Assembly: GCF_000517065.1 (NCBI RefSeq)
Contig: NZ_KI912105.1
Coordinates: 19,773 to 83,772 of the forward strand
From: Alkaliflexus imshenetskii DSM 15055
Lineage (GTDB): Bacteria > Bacteroidota > Bacteroidia > Bacteroidales > Marinilabiliaceae
Length of the DNA: 64,000 bases
Direction of reading: 5' to 3'
Part shown: piece by piece, positions 1-10,028 of the stretch
Numbering within the stretch: position 1 is the first letter of the stretch
How the letters are laid out: each line of letters starts with the position of its first letter
The notes under the pieces: model-generated
Database searches by the model: none
What the model was told of the DNA's origin: nothing
Seen by the model: the letters and a program-made list of their open reading frames with translations, nothing else
Program-made: the position numbers and the translations under genes

Positions 1-202
1 TTGTTTCCATTGCATTTATTTGGGCTTACCTCGCTGGTATAGACAAACATGAAAAAATTGTACACAATTAAAAGTCAAAAAACACGGAAGAAGAGCCTTC
101 AGTTTCTTCAAGTATGGGTTAATTCGGATTGCTCATGCATTGTCGAACACACTGGATATAAACGAATTTAACAAATGTGTCAAAGTTTTGTCATGTACTT
201 AG
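1..202 (+). mobile_element. IS4-family insertion sequence, 3' end with transposase C-terminus (partial, frameshifted)
   Basis: Reading on the + strand gives VSIAFIWAYLAGIDKHEK from base 3, then, after a -1 shift at an A6 run (52-57), LKVKKHGRRAFSFFKYGL and an end in VLSCT with a stop at 200-202. The KKHGRRAxSxFKYGL block and the LSCT ending are what I know from C-termini of IS4-family transposases of Bacteroidota. The likely right terminal inverted repeat is 185-202; its reverse complement matches 53697-53714 at 17 of 18 bases. The shift may be a real inactivating mutation, or programmed, or a base-call artefact. Only the 3' end lies in the window. Confidence 0.8.
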
Positions 203-1473
203 AAAAAGTTGTTAAATTTTTTCCGATTTAAATCCAATACATTAATACCTCGATTTAACACACTAACCCATAAACACCCACTTCGATCAATAAAAATAAA
301 ACTTAACTCTCCAGGTGATATACTATTTATATCAAAAGGAATGTTTCGATATTCAATAAATCTATCTTCGCTAAAATTGTACTGCATTAGTCCTAGTGAA
401 TTGGAACCAAGTGCACCTGAAAACCAAATATCTCCATCAGGGGACTTCAAGAGTTCACTCAATGTATTTATCGAAGCTTTATTATAATATTTTAAATCAG
501 CAAAGTAATTTTTGATAGCATCTACAGCACCTTCATTCTGCCTCAATCGAGCCAACCCATATGGCGTTGAAACCCAAATACTGTTATCGGCCGTTTCTTC
601 AATACTTCTTATGAACCGGGGCAAATTCCTCAATACAGGGATGTTTTGAATATCAATTGTTTTAAATGAATAGGAGGAAGGATCGCTGTTGATTGATTGC
701 TCTGTTCTGAACAAATAATGGGATGATGCAAACCACAGCTTATCATCTGAATCACAAAAAAATATAGGCTTAATCTCATGATTTGAAAAATACTGAGCCG
801 TTAATGAATCAAAGACCACAGCGTTTAAGTGTCCAAACTCTTTAGTGGCAGGATTGTAATAATCATAACCTGAATGACTCACAATCCAGATGATACCTGT
901 TTTATCCTTATATAAGCCAAACAATCGGTTATCAGAAATAGATTTGCCTTTACCGCATTTCAAATATCGCTTAAAACTCCCATCCTCATTATAAAGATTA
1001 AGGCCATATTGCGTAGCAATCCAAATGTTTTGATCGTTATCCTCGATTATATCAAGTACATTCCCATTCGTAAGTCTTTCAGGATTTGATATATCCGGGT
1101 AAAAATGAGTGAAAGATTCTCGGGATGGATCGAACACCGTTAATACAGCCAACGACCTGTAAACTATCCAAATTCTATTCTTACTATCGTTATAAATCCG
1201 ATAGACATTCGGATTTAAAAGAGAATTTTCTATCTGAGGGTTTGCTCTGTATGTCTTAAAAGTTAAACCATCAAATCGGTTAAGCCCATCTTCTGTTCCA
1301 AACCAAATAAACCCTTTTTGATCCTGAAGAATTGATGAAACAACGTTATCTGTTAAGCCATTATTGGTGGAATATTTGCTAAACCTTACATTTTGTCCAG
1401 ACAATTCGGTAATGGAAGTTATTAGGCAAACAAATAAAACAAATCGGATAGATAGATTGAGTGATTGAACCAT
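199..1473 (-). pseudogene. Two-component regulator propeller protein, 3'-truncated by an IS
   Basis: The start at 1473 gives MVQSLNLSIRFVLFVCLI, a good signal peptide ending at about LSGQ; an upstream in-frame ATG at 1566 would place a charged tail before it and is less likely. The rest is a run of regulator-propeller repeats with signatures such as DNVVSSILQDQKGFIWFGT, NGNVLDIIEDNDQNIWIAT, GDIWFSG and GCLWVSV. These form the periplasmic sensor of hybrid two-component systems (HTCS), which normally continue with a second propeller, a Y_Y_Y domain, a membrane helix and a kinase. Here the frame stops after LDLNRKKFNNFF, exactly where the IS4-type end begins at 199-202, so all signalling domains are missing. 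It is probably a dead remnant, unless the rest lies beyond the IS outside the window. Confidence 0.8.
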
Positions 1474-1713
1474 ACATATTAAATTTGTTCTGAACTTGCT
1501 ACCATTCAACTGTCCGTTTAAGAAAAAGGTTCTATTTTTAAATCTAAAACCGCATAACTGCATCATTATTATGCTTTGAAATTTTCGATATAAACGGCTA
1601 GCAAATTTATAATTTTTTAACGATTACACATTGTGCTCTAACAATAAAAGCAGATGATTTGTAATAATTAATATTGAATCAGAATCATCATCCATTTCAT
1701 TAACTCAAACAGC

Positions 1714-3342
1714 ATGAAAATTAAAACAGTAATTGCGGTTCAGGCTATATGCCTGGTTTGCTTATCTTGTCAACACAAACAAACAACCAGCGAAATGCAA
1801 ATGAAAGTAGACAATTTTGTGAAGGTGGATCTCACCACCGACATCTCTCACCTATCAGAAAACGAAAGAAAAATGTTGCCTTATCTTGTTGAGGTGGCAA
1901 AAATAATGGATGAGATATTCTGGACGCAATCCTACGGGGATAAAATGCCACTTCTGGAGTCAATCAGCGATGAAGCTACGCGCGAATTTGTGCGTATCAA
2001 TTATGGCCCATGGGAGCGCCTCAATAACAACAAACCTTTTATCGAAGGCTATGGCGAAAAACCTATGGGTGCAGGATTTTACCCATCAGATATGACCACC
2101 GAGGAGTTCGACTCTTTTGATGCACCGGATAAAAGAAGTTTATACACCCTCATTCAACGTGATAATAACGGTCAACTGGTTTCGGTGCCATACAGCAAAG
2201 CCTACCGCGTACAGCATGAAAAGGCAGCTGAGCTAATGCGCAAAGCGGCTGAACTCGCCGAGTACGAAACACTGAAAAACTATCTGAACCTCCGGGCCGA
2301 AGCCTTACTAACAGACGATTATTTGCCCAGTGACCTTGTTTGGATGGATATGCGCGACAATAACATTGATTTTGTTGTAGGCCCTATCGAAAATTATGAA
2401 GACAGGTTGTTTAATTATAAAGCAGCCCACGAAGCATATATTCTGATTAAGGATTTGGAATGGAGCAGGCGCCTCGACCGTTTTACGGCATTGCTCCCTG
2501 CTCTGCAAGAGAGTCTGCCGGTGGCACTGCAATATAAATCAGAAACACCAGGCAGCGATAGCGATATGGGTGTGTATGATGCCATATTTTATGCAGGCGA
2601 CTGTAACGCAGGCAGCAAAACCATTGCCATCAATCTGCCCAACGATCCGGAGGTGCACATACAGAAGGGCAGTCGCAAATTGCAACTAAAAAACTCCATG
2701 CGATACAAATTCGACCACATACTGGTGCCCATTAGCCAACTACTCATTGACGAGACGCAACGAAACCATATCACATTTGATGCATTTTTTGAGAATACCA
2801 TGTTTCATGAGGTGGCACACGGGCTTGGCATTAAAAATACCATCAATGGCAAAGGCGATGTACGTGAGGCAATGCGTGAAACATCCACTGCCATTGAAGA
2901 GAACAAAGCAGATATTTTAGGTCTTTATATGGTGGCACAACTTGTAAAAATGGGAGAACTGAGTGAGAAAGACCTGATGGATAATTATGTGACTTTTATG
3001 GCAGGTATTTTCCGTTCGGTGCGCTTTGGAGCTGCATCGGCACATGGAAAATCCAACATGATTAGCTTTTACTTTTTTCAGGAAAAGGGCGCGTTTACCC
3101 GCAATGAACACAACGGCACCTACATGGTAAACTTTGACGCAATGACCAATGCGATAAATGAGCTGTCGGCAAAAATCTTGATGATGCAAGGTGATGGAGA
3201 CTATCAGGCCGCTCTGAACATATTGGCAAGTCATGGCGTAATACGCGCCGAACTCCAATCTGACCTCTACCGAATAAATGATTCCGGAATACCTGTTGAC
3301 ATCCGATTTGAACAAGGATTACACATGATCGGCCTTAAGTAA
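1714..3342 (+). CDS. M49-like (dipeptidyl-peptidase III-type) zinc peptidase lipoprotein
   Basis: A 542-residue protein with a lipoprotein signal (CLVCLSCQ, cysteine at about residue 19), so it is expected on the periplasmic or outer-membrane face. The metal site is HEVAH at about residues 366-370, followed some 30 residues later by EENKADILGLYMV, which parallels the HExxGH...EECRAE arrangement of family M49. The first motif is HExxH rather than the insertion form HExxGH typical of eukaryotic DPP III. Proteins of this kind are annotated in Bacteroidota as DPP3-family or Zn-dependent hydrolases. Role inferred: trimming dipeptides from oligopeptides. It stands alone on the + strand and converges with the M48 gene across a shared terminator. 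Confidence 0.75.
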   Translation: MKIKTVIAVQAICLVCLSCQHKQTTSEMQMKVDNFVKVDLTTDISHLSENERKMLPYLVEVAKIMDEIFWTQSYGDKMPLLESISDEATREFVRINYGPWERLNNNKPFIEGYGEKPMGAGFYPSDMTTEEFDSFDAPDKRSLYTLIQRDNNGQLVSVPYSKAYRVQHEKAAELMRKAAELAEYETLKNYLNLRAEALLTDDYLPSDLVWMDMRDNNIDFVVGPIENYEDRLFNYKAAHEAYILIKDLEWSRRLDRFTALLPALQESLPVALQYKSETPGSDSDMGVYDAIFYAGDCNAGSKTIAINLPNDPEVHIQKGSRKLQLKNSMRYKFDHILVPISQLLIDETQRNHITFDAFFENTMFHEVAHGLGIKNTINGKGDVREAMRETSTAIEENKADILGLYMVAQLVKMGELSEKDLMDNYVTFMAGIFRSVRFGAASAHGKSNMISFYFFQEKGAFTRNEHNGTYMVNFDAMTNAINELSAKILMMQGDGDYQAALNILASHGVIRAELQSDLYRINDSGIPVDIRFEQGLHMIGLK

Positions 3343-3347
3343 AAGAA

Positions 3348-3387
3348 AAACTCTGTGAATCGAATAATAATCCGGTTCACAGAGTTT
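3348..3387. terminator. Bidirectional intrinsic terminator
   Basis: Perfect 12-bp inverted repeat aaactctgtgaa / ttcacagagttt with a 15-nt loop. It has A-rich DNA on the left and TTTCTTTATG on the right, and it lies between two convergent genes. Confidence 0.8.
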
Positions 3388-3414
3388 CTTTATGTATATT
3401 ATATCTGCAAGAAT

Positions 3415-4209
3415 CTATGGAAGGCTATTCTTAAAATCCTGATAACGGCTCTCAAACCTGTCACCCTCTTTGCCTCCGTACTTCACGTGATTTTGCATAA
3501 TCTTTTCGATTCTGTCAAGAGGTGACGGGTGAGTACTCAGATATGTCATTGCTTTGGGAGTCTCATCCGGGTCCATCTTTATAAAGAAATAAGCTACGCC
3601 ACGAGGATCGTAATCGGTGTCGCTCAAATACCGTACAGCATATTCGTCAGCCTCATACTCATCTTCACGGCTAAATGCCAGGGTACCTAGTCCCATAGCC
3701 AACTGACCTGCCACTTGGGCTGCAATGGATGGATTGTTGCCCAGAATAAATGAAAGCAAAACGGAATAGCCATACTGCTTTGTAAGGCGATTGGTCGAAT
3801 GTCGTCGGTCGGAGTGGGCTATTTCATGGGCCATTACACCAGCCAATGAAGCTTCATCGTCCAAAAACTTAATCAAACCCGTGTAATAAAAAGTTGTACC
3901 GCCGGGTAATGCAAAGGCATTAAGAACATCGTCGTTAATTATATACACATCCCAATCAAAGCGGTCGGCATATCTCAATTGCGACGATTTAAGAATATTA
4001 TCGCGCACCCTTTCGATATGGGCATAAGCTTCAGGAAACTCATTCCTGTCGAGAATTGGATACTGTTCAGGGTTGGCTTTTATCTCTTCCACCACATCAC
4101 GCCCAAACTGTATGTCCTGGTCAACAGTGAAGAAGTTTACTTTGCCATCGTTACAGGACGAAAGCAAGATGACAAGTAAAAATGCTGAAAGTTTTAATAT
4201 CGTCTGCAT
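3415..4209 (-). CDS. M48-family metalloprotease lipoprotein
   Basis: The start chosen at 4209 (MQTILKLSAFLLVILLSSC) gives a clean lipobox with cysteine at residue 19; an ATG nine codons upstream only adds a polar tail. Zinc ligands are H128 and H132 in HEIAHSDRRH, with the downstream glutamate in EDEYEADEYAVRYL, the standard M48 pattern (BepA/YfgC/LoiP-like). Length 264 aa fits a single M48 domain with no TPR. Periplasmic proteases of this type degrade or assist mis-assembled outer-membrane proteins; that role is known for the family and not shown here. The neighbour upstream on the same strand is the MaoC gene, about 110 bp away. Confidence 0.88.
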   Translation of the reverse strand: MQTILKLSAFLLVILLSSCNDGKVNFFTVDQDIQFGRDVVEEIKANPEQYPILDRNEFPEAYAHIERVRDNILKSSQLRYADRFDWDVYIINDDVLNAFALPGGTTFYYTGLIKFLDDEASLAGVMAHEIAHSDRRHSTNRLTKQYGYSVLLSFILGNNPSIAAQVAGQLAMGLGTLAFSREDEYEADEYAVRYLSDTDYDPRGVAYFFIKMDPDETPKAMTYLSTHPSPLDRIEKIMQNHVKYGGKEGDRFESRYQDFKNSLP

Positions 4210-4320
4210 AGAAATAAGTTTTGAAGTTAATGTCAAAAATAATGCCGATTAAATCTGTTCATTGTTTACGTAATAAACAGACTCCTCGGCATTTGGTTTA
4301 TTTGAACGCTACTGAACTTA

Positions 4321-4788
4321 CTAGGAGTTGAAATGGTATAGGAAAACAATCTCGCCTTCGTAAGCAGGTTTCTTATTCCCTTCAATCTCAAGTTTAACGC
4401 CTATATTGGCTTTTGTTACACCGCGCAGATTCACTGCAGCAATTACTTTTGCAGAAAGTCGAACCCTACTGTTTACAAGCACCGGCTGGTTGAATTTAAA
4501 CTTTTCGATGCCATAGTTTACTTGTAACTTCAGGTTTTTCACCTCCACTATCTGATTCCACAAATGCGGCAGCATTGAAAGCGTGAGATAACCGTGAGCA
4601 ATGGTATCACCAAAAGGCGACTCGCTTTTAGCGCGTTGGGCATCGGTATGAATCCATTGATGGTCAAGTGTTGCATCGGCAAACAAGTTGATTTGATCCT
4701 GTGTAAACTGATGATAATCAGAAATACCCAACTCGTGACCTACTAATTTTTCAAGTTCTTCAAAGCTGCTGATAATTACTTTACTCAT
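4321..4788 (-). CDS. MaoC-family dehydratase (hot-dog fold enoyl-CoA hydratase-like)
   Basis: The start at 4788 (MSKVIISSFEELEKLVG) matches the normal N-terminus of the family; the ATG nine codons upstream is unlikely. The core DATLDHQWIHTDAQRAKSES and FGDTIAHGYLTLSM carries the Asp/His catalytic pair of R-specific enoyl-CoA hydratases. At 155 aa it is a single hot-dog domain of usual length. Probable role: hydration of trans-2-enoyl-CoA in acyl-CoA metabolism; the substrate cannot be told from sequence. The gene stands alone. Confidence 0.88.
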   Translation of the reverse strand: MSKVIISSFEELEKLVGHELGISDYHQFTQDQINLFADATLDHQWIHTDAQRAKSESPFGDTIAHGYLTLSMLPHLWNQIVEVKNLKLQVNYGIEKFKFNQPVLVNSRVRLSAKVIAAVNLRGVTKANIGVKLEIEGNKKPAYEGEIVFLYHFNS

Positions 4789-4992
4789 GATTGTCAGTTT
4801 AATTGAAAATTTCAAAATGAAAAGGTAGTGACATTGCGGTTAAAATTACCGTATGATACCTGTCAATAAAAAGGCAAATTATAGAAATTTATCGGTACCA
4901 ACCAAACAATGCTCCTGATCTGAACGCAATTCATCCAGATTATTACATACACACCAACTTAAATAATCACCTACTAATGTGCAGACAAAGCG

Positions 4993-6168
4993 CTACACAT
5001 CTTTTGGCATATTTCTTCGAGGGCCGTTGGAGCGGTTTATTTTTTTTGAGCCTTCATACATCGAGAATTTCTGGAACCGACACTCGAGGGCGCCGTTATA
5101 TAATGTATGTTTTTCAGCAGGCTTCAATCCTACCAGCTTTAATGCCTCAGAGTTGGAACTGATAACCCATGCATCCCAGCCGGTAAATTTGTGTTTAAAC
5201 TGAGAGCCAATCTCCATATAGAGCTTTGCGATTTCGCTGTTTTTTAACCGCTCATCGTAAGGCGGATTCATTATCAACACTCCGTTTTTCCCAATGGGAA
5301 TTGCCTCAACAAATGGCATTTTTGAGAAATTAATGAACTGCTTTAGCCCAAAATCCAATGCGCTTTGTCTGGCCACATCAATGGAACGTAAGTCAATGTC
5401 GCTTCCTGTAATTCGTGCTTCAGGTTGAACAATCTGTTCTTTGGCCTCTTTCACAATTTGAGCCCACAATTCGGGATCATAATTGTTCCATCTTTGAAAT
5501 CCAAACTCCTCGCGTTTGAGGTTAGGAGCCATTTTAGCAGCAATCATAGCCGCCTCCATTACAATTGTGCCTGAACCACACATGGGATCCATAAATGGCG
5601 ACTTGCCATCCCAACCAGAGAGCATCACCATACCGGCAGCAAGTGCCTCATTGATTGGTGCGGGATGGTCTTTCGTACGGTAACCCCGCCTGTTAAGCGG
5701 TTCACCTGAACTATCCAGCGAAAGCGTGAATTTATCCTCGGCCACATGCACATTAATCATGAGTGTAGGCCGATGTAAGTTAACAGATGGGCGAATGCCA
5801 GTGCTATCTCTGAACTGATCACAAATACCATCCTTAACCCTTAGCGCCACATATTTTGAGTGGGTGAAAAAGCGGGAAAACACCACTGCATCGATGGCCA
5901 GCGTTTGGTCATTCCGCATGTATGGCGCCCAATTGTAGGCCTTTACCTTATCGTAAAGCTCCGTTTCGGTTCGCGCCGTGAATGTGGTAAGCGGCTGCAG
6001 AATACGAAGTGCCGTTCTCAAATAAAGATTACTCTTGTAGAGCGTCTCCTTATTGGAGTCGAAAGAGACTGCCCGTTTTAAAATCTTAATATTTCTGGCG
6101 CCGATGGCCTCCAGTTCTTTGGCCAGAACTTCTTCCAGCCCGTGAAAAGTTTTTGCTACTAAATTCAA
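4993..6168 (-). CDS. THUMP-domain class I SAM-dependent RNA methyltransferase (RlmL/YpsC-like)
   Basis: A 391-residue protein with an N-terminal ferredoxin-like/THUMP region (about 1-155) and a C-terminal Rossmann methyltransferase. The latter has the SAM-binding motif DPMCGSGTIVMEAA (about 192-205) and the amino-methylating NPPYDERL motif (about 301-308), typical of N2-guanine RNA methylation. It corresponds in length to the N-terminal half of E. coli RlmL, which methylates 23S rRNA G2445, and to B. subtilis YpsC; it lacks the RlmK half. The C-terminal tail is basic (KKINRSNGPRRN), in keeping with RNA binding. It faces the same way as the helicase gene behind it. Confidence 0.9.
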   Translation of the reverse strand: MNLVAKTFHGLEEVLAKELEAIGARNIKILKRAVSFDSNKETLYKSNLYLRTALRILQPLTTFTARTETELYDKVKAYNWAPYMRNDQTLAIDAVVFSRFFTHSKYVALRVKDGICDQFRDSTGIRPSVNLHRPTLMINVHVAEDKFTLSLDSSGEPLNRRGYRTKDHPAPINEALAAGMVMLSGWDGKSPFMDPMCGSGTIVMEAAMIAAKMAPNLKREEFGFQRWNNYDPELWAQIVKEAKEQIVQPEARITGSDIDLRSIDVARQSALDFGLKQFINFSKMPFVEAIPIGKNGVLIMNPPYDERLKNSEIAKLYMEIGSQFKHKFTGWDAWVISSNSEALKLVGLKPAEKHTLYNGALECRFQKFSMYEGSKKINRSNGPRRNMPKDV

Positions 6169-6334
6169 GGTACTTCCTGTTTATGAACAAAAATTAAGTA
6201 ACTGTTGGTTGTTCGATTAAAAATCAGATTTTAAATAAACCCGGTTTTAGAAAAACCAAACAACACACCGTTACTAAAACATCTAATTCTCTATATCCAA
6301 ACTGTTGAATAAAGGCTTCGGGCTATACTCAATA

Positions 6335-7597
6335 TCAGGCGCGTTTCCTGAAGAACGGCTTTTTCTCTTCTCTGGGTCGACGTGCAGGTTGATTGCCTTC
6401 GGCCATGGACTTTTTGCGTGGCGGCCTCTGTTGTTTAGGTGCTTTCACCGGGTTGTGATCTATCAACGGATAGTCATGATTCTCAACCACATTAATTTTC
6501 AGATTAATGAGTTTCTCTATATCCTTCAAAAAAGCCTTTTCTTCGGCATCACAAAATGATAAAGCAGTACCATCAGCTCCTGCCCTTCCCGTTCGGCCAA
6601 TACGGTGTACGTAAGACTCTGGCACATTTGGCAGGTCAAAGTTAATAACGTATTGCAAGTTATCCACATCGATACCCCTTGCGGCAATGTCGGTAGCAAC
6701 CAAAACACGGGTTGTCTGTTCCTTGAAATTTGTCAACGCACGCTGACGGGCATTTTGCGCCTTATTGCCATGAATTGCTTCCGCTTTGATTTTATTTTTA
6801 TCGAGGAATCGCACCACCTTATCGGCACCATGTTTGGTGCGGGTGAAAACCAAAACCGTTTTAATGTCCTTATTCTTCAGTATATCGAGCAACAGCAAAG
6901 GCTTATTCGGTTTATCTACAAAATAGATGGATTGATTAATGGTTTCAGCAGTTGACGATACAGGTGTAACCTCCACTTTGGCTGGATTTTTTAGTATACC
7001 AGATGCCAGCTTCACAATTTCGGGCGGCATGGTTGCAGAAAAAAACAGCGACTGCTTTTTAGCGGGCAGAAACGTGAGAAGCTTGCGAATATCATGAATA
7101 AAGCCCATGTCGAGCATCCGATCTGCCTCATCCAAGACAAAAATCTCTATTTCTCGAAGGGAAATCACCTTCTGATTGATAAGGTCGAGCAATCTGCCGG
7201 GAGTTGCAACCAATATATCTACACCGGCGCGCAAAGCACGAACCTGTGGGTTTTGATTTACACCACCAAAAATCACAGTACTGGTGAGTCCTGTATATTT
7301 TCCATAAGTTTTGATGCTCTCATCAATTTGAATGGCAAGCTCTCTGGTTGGTGTAACAATCAAGCTCCGAATATTTCGGCTGCGATGTCTGTTTGTATGG
7401 TTTTGAGATAGTAATTGAAGAATTGGAATTGAGAAAGCTGCTGTTTTTCCGGTGCCTGTTTGGGCGCAACCTAACAGGTCTTTGCCTGATAAAACCTCCG
7501 GAATGGCCTCGGCCTGAATTGGTGTTGGGGTGGTATATCCCTCTTCCTCAACGGCTTTCAGGATAGAATCAATAAGATTTAAAGAACTAAATAACAT
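6335..7597 (-). CDS. DEAD-box ATP-dependent RNA helicase, RhlE-like
   Basis: All DEAD-box motifs are present in order: Q-motif region [11 protein letters not shown], Walker [31 protein letters not shown], then the second RecA domain with [10 protein letters not shown] and [10 protein letters not shown]. The total of 420 aa includes a basic C-terminal tail rich in Arg/Lys/Pro (from about residue 385), typical of RhlE-type helicases that unwind rRNA or mRNA during ribosome assembly and decay. A -7 promoter box lies 46 bp upstream. It forms a likely single-gene unit upstream of the methyltransferase, both being RNA-related. Confidence 0.93.
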   Translation of the reverse strand: MLFSSLNLIDSILKAVEEEGYTTPTPIQAEAIPEVLSGKDLLGCAQTGTGKTAAFSIPILQLLSQNHTNRHRSRNIRSLIVTPTRELAIQIDESIKTYGKYTGLTSTVIFGGVNQNPQVRALRAGVDILVATPGRLLDLINQKVISLREIEIFVLDEADRMLDMGFIHDIRKLLTFLPAKKQSLFFSATMPPEIVKLASGILKNPAKVEVTPVSSTAETINQSIYFVDKPNKPLLLLDILKNKDIKTVLVFTRTKHGADKVVRFLDKNKIKAEAIHGNKAQNARQRALTNFKEQTTRVLVATDIAARGIDVDNLQYVINFDLPNVPESYVHRIGRTGRAGADGTALSFCDAEEKAFLKDIEKLINLKINVVENHDYPLIDHNPVKAPKQQRPPRKKSMAEGNQPARRPREEKKPFFRKRA

Positions 7598-7643
7598 AAA
7601 TAACTATTAAATAACGCCTTTCGATAGGCTCTAAACGAAGCCG

Positions 7644-7651
7644 CAAAGATA
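7644..7651 (-). promoter_or_regulatory. -7 promoter box for the RhlE-like helicase gene
   Basis: On the - strand TATCTTTG matches the Bacteroidetes -7 consensus TAnnTTTG. No good -33 TTG is seen, but the inverted repeat ggataa-tt-ttatcc (7663-7676) covers the -33 position and could be an operator. Confidence 0.5.
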
Positions 7652-7768
7652 CAAATTATAAATGGATAATTTTATCCTGCGGCAAATAGTCGCAAGTAAT
7701 AATAGACCATTTAAAAGAACGATTCCAAGGGAAACCACTAAGCGCAGTTTTAGTTTTTAAAAATGAAG

Positions 7769-7800
7769 AAGACCGGAGTCCTGAAATGGACACCGGTCTT
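7769..7800 (-). terminator. Intrinsic terminator downstream of htpG
   Basis: The 8-bp perfect arms aagaccgg / ccggtctt enclose a 16-nt loop, 27 bp past the htpG stop. On the - strand the stem is followed by the T-rich CTTCATTTTT. Confidence 0.7.
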
Positions 7801-7826
7801 GAAGATATATATGGTTTGTATAAAGC

Positions 7827-9881
7827 TTAAATAAGTTCTATACTGCGCTTCACAAACTTACTAAGCGCCTCACCTTTAAGCATGTTATTGGAAAGCAGGG
7901 CAAGATCGATGAGCTGGGATACCAGTTTGTTTCCTGTGGCATAGTCCTTCAGTATGCTATCGCGCTTACTCTTTTGCTCATCAATTTTCTTCTCCACATC
8001 ATCCAGCTCTTCTTTCTCAGCAACCGGAATCTCCTCCTCTTTTTTCTCTTTTTTGGCTGCTTCGAGTTCGGCTTTACGGGTATCAAGAGAAGATATTCGG
8101 CTCGAGATGGTTTTGAGCTTCTCGCCAAGTTGCTCATCTACATCTTCCACAATTCGGGTAACCAACCCATGGTTTCCATTCACCACAAGGTTATAACTAT
8201 CGGGCATTTCGCCATAGAACATCATACCTCCGCCCTGAAGTGCGCTCATCTCTTTCATCCGGCGCATAAACTCCTGCTGTGTAATCATCACCGGTGTATC
8301 GTTTTCACCCATCGCCTCAAAAGTAACCATGAAATGCGATTTGGCTAGTTGAGGTACCTGCGACGAGAATATGGTGGTTAAGTTTTCACGCTGCTCAGAT
8401 GTAAGCTTTAACTCGTGGGTGTCATTTTTAGGTATAAGTTTATCCGCCACCTCGCTGTCGACGCGCACAAAGCGGCCTTTTTCAAATTTTTGTTCCAGAT
8501 GATTCACAAAATGACTATCAAAATAGCCATCCATCTGCAACACGTCATAACCTTTGTTTTTGGCAGCCTCAATAAAGCTATACTGATCATCCTTATTTGT
8601 GCTGTAGAGATATACAACCTGATCGTCCTTATCAGTCTGGTTGGCCTTGATGATATCTCGGTACTCTTCAAAGGTAAAATATTTACCTTCGGTATTCTTG
8701 AGCAGGGCAAACTTGGCAGCACGCTCATAGAACTTCTCCTCGCTAAGCATACCATATTGTATAAACAGCTTCAGGTCGTCCCACTTATCTTCAAAGTTCT
8801 TACGGTCACTTTTGAATATCTCCTCTAAACGGTCGGCCACTTTTTTGGTGATGTGGCTGGATATTTTCTTCACGTTAGAGTCACTCTGCAGGTATGAACG
8901 GGACACGTTAAGCGGAATATCCGGTGAGTCAAGCACACCATGCAGTAAAGTCAGAAATTCAGGTACAATACCTTCAACAAAATCAGTTACATACACCTGA
9001 TTACAGTAGAGTTGGATTTTATTCTTCTGAATTTCGATATTACTCTTGATTTTGGGGAAGTAGAGCACCCCGGTAAGGTTGAACGGATAATCCACATTCA
9101 AATGAATGTTGAACAATGGCTCATCGGAGAACGGATAGAGATCACGATAGAATTTCTGATAATCCTCCTCTTTTAAATCTGCAGGTTTGCGCGTCCAGAG
9201 GGGGCTCGTCTCATTGATGATATTATCCTGATCTGTTTCAACGTCTTTGCCATCTTTCCACTCCGTAACCTTGCCAAAAGCAATCTCCACAGGCAGAAAA
9301 CGGCAATACTTTTTCAAAAGGCGGCTTATCTCGCCCTTGTCAACAAAGTTTTGATTCTCGTCGTCGATGTATAGGATGATATCGGTACCACGATCATCCT
9401 TTTTGGTTTCTTCCAGGGTAAACTCAGTGCTTCCATCGCAGCTCCAGATAACCGCTTGTGTATCATCGCGGAAGGAACGCGTAATGATTTCAACTTTTTT
9501 GGCAACCATGAACGAGCTGTAAAAGCCCAATCCAAAGTGACCAATGATGGCATTGGCATCCTTCTTATACTTTTCAAGAAACTCGTTTGCCCCAGAAAAT
9601 GCAACCTGGTTAATATACTTCTGAATTTCATCGGCCGTCATCCCCACACCGCGGTCGCTGATGGTAATGGTTTTCTTCTTCTCATCCAGTTTAACACGCA
9701 CGGTGAGTTCACCCAGTTCGCCTTTGAACTCGCCTACGCTGGCCAGAGTTTTAAGTTTCTGAGTAGCATCCACTGCGTTGGAGACCAACTCACGAAGAAA
9801 TATCTCATGGTCGGAATAAAGGTATTTTTTAATAATCGGAAAAATATTCTCCGTACTTACACCAATTGTTCCTTTTTGCAT
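7827..9881 (-). CDS. htpG: Molecular chaperone HtpG (Hsp90)
   Basis: A 684-aa Hsp90. The GHKL ATPase domain has FLRELVSNAVDAT, DRGVGM and GHFGLGFYS; the middle domain has the SRSYLQSD region with the conserved arginine; the C-terminal dimerisation domain follows. It is about 60 residues longer than E. coli HtpG (624 aa). The excess is partly a Lys/Glu-rich charged segment near residues 610-655, which looks like a coiled coil and is, as far as I recall, common in Bacteroidota homologues. It acts in the cytoplasm as a dimeric ATP-dependent folding chaperone. It stands alone between terminator and upstream gap. Confidence 0.97.
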   Translation of the reverse strand: MQKGTIGVSTENIFPIIKKYLYSDHEIFLRELVSNAVDATQKLKTLASVGEFKGELGELTVRVKLDEKKKTITISDRGVGMTADEIQKYINQVAFSGANEFLEKYKKDANAIIGHFGLGFYSSFMVAKKVEIITRSFRDDTQAVIWSCDGSTEFTLEETKKDDRGTDIILYIDDENQNFVDKGEISRLLKKYCRFLPVEIAFGKVTEWKDGKDVETDQDNIINETSPLWTRKPADLKEEDYQKFYRDLYPFSDEPLFNIHLNVDYPFNLTGVLYFPKIKSNIEIQKNKIQLYCNQVYVTDFVEGIVPEFLTLLHGVLDSPDIPLNVSRSYLQSDSNVKKISSHITKKVADRLEEIFKSDRKNFEDKWDDLKLFIQYGMLSEEKFYERAAKFALLKNTEGKYFTFEEYRDIIKANQTDKDDQVVYLYSTNKDDQYSFIEAAKNKGYDVLQMDGYFDSHFVNHLEQKFEKGRFVRVDSEVADKLIPKNDTHELKLTSEQRENLTTIFSSQVPQLAKSHFMVTFEAMGENDTPVMITQQEFMRRMKEMSALQGGGMMFYGEMPDSYNLVVNGNHGLVTRIVEDVDEQLGEKLKTISSRISSLDTRKAELEAAKKEKKEEEIPVAEKEELDDVEKKIDEQKSKRDSILKDYATGNKLVSQLIDLALLSNNMLKGEALSKFVKRSIELI

Positions 9882-10028
9882 AACTCGATATTTAAAAATT
9901 TTAGATTAACAATAAATTTAGGATAAGGTATAGGCAAACGTCAACAGACAAGATGCCTTACTTTTGCGATGTCTCTAATTCAAAGGGTGTGCCAAAGGAA
10001 AGAATATGACAAATGGTCAGGCAAGCAG

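Noticed and set aside
7954-8348. Long + strand ORFs opposite htpG (and similar ones opposite the btuD and prfC genes)
   Set aside because: They are antisense shadows of well conserved genes with no family features of their own.
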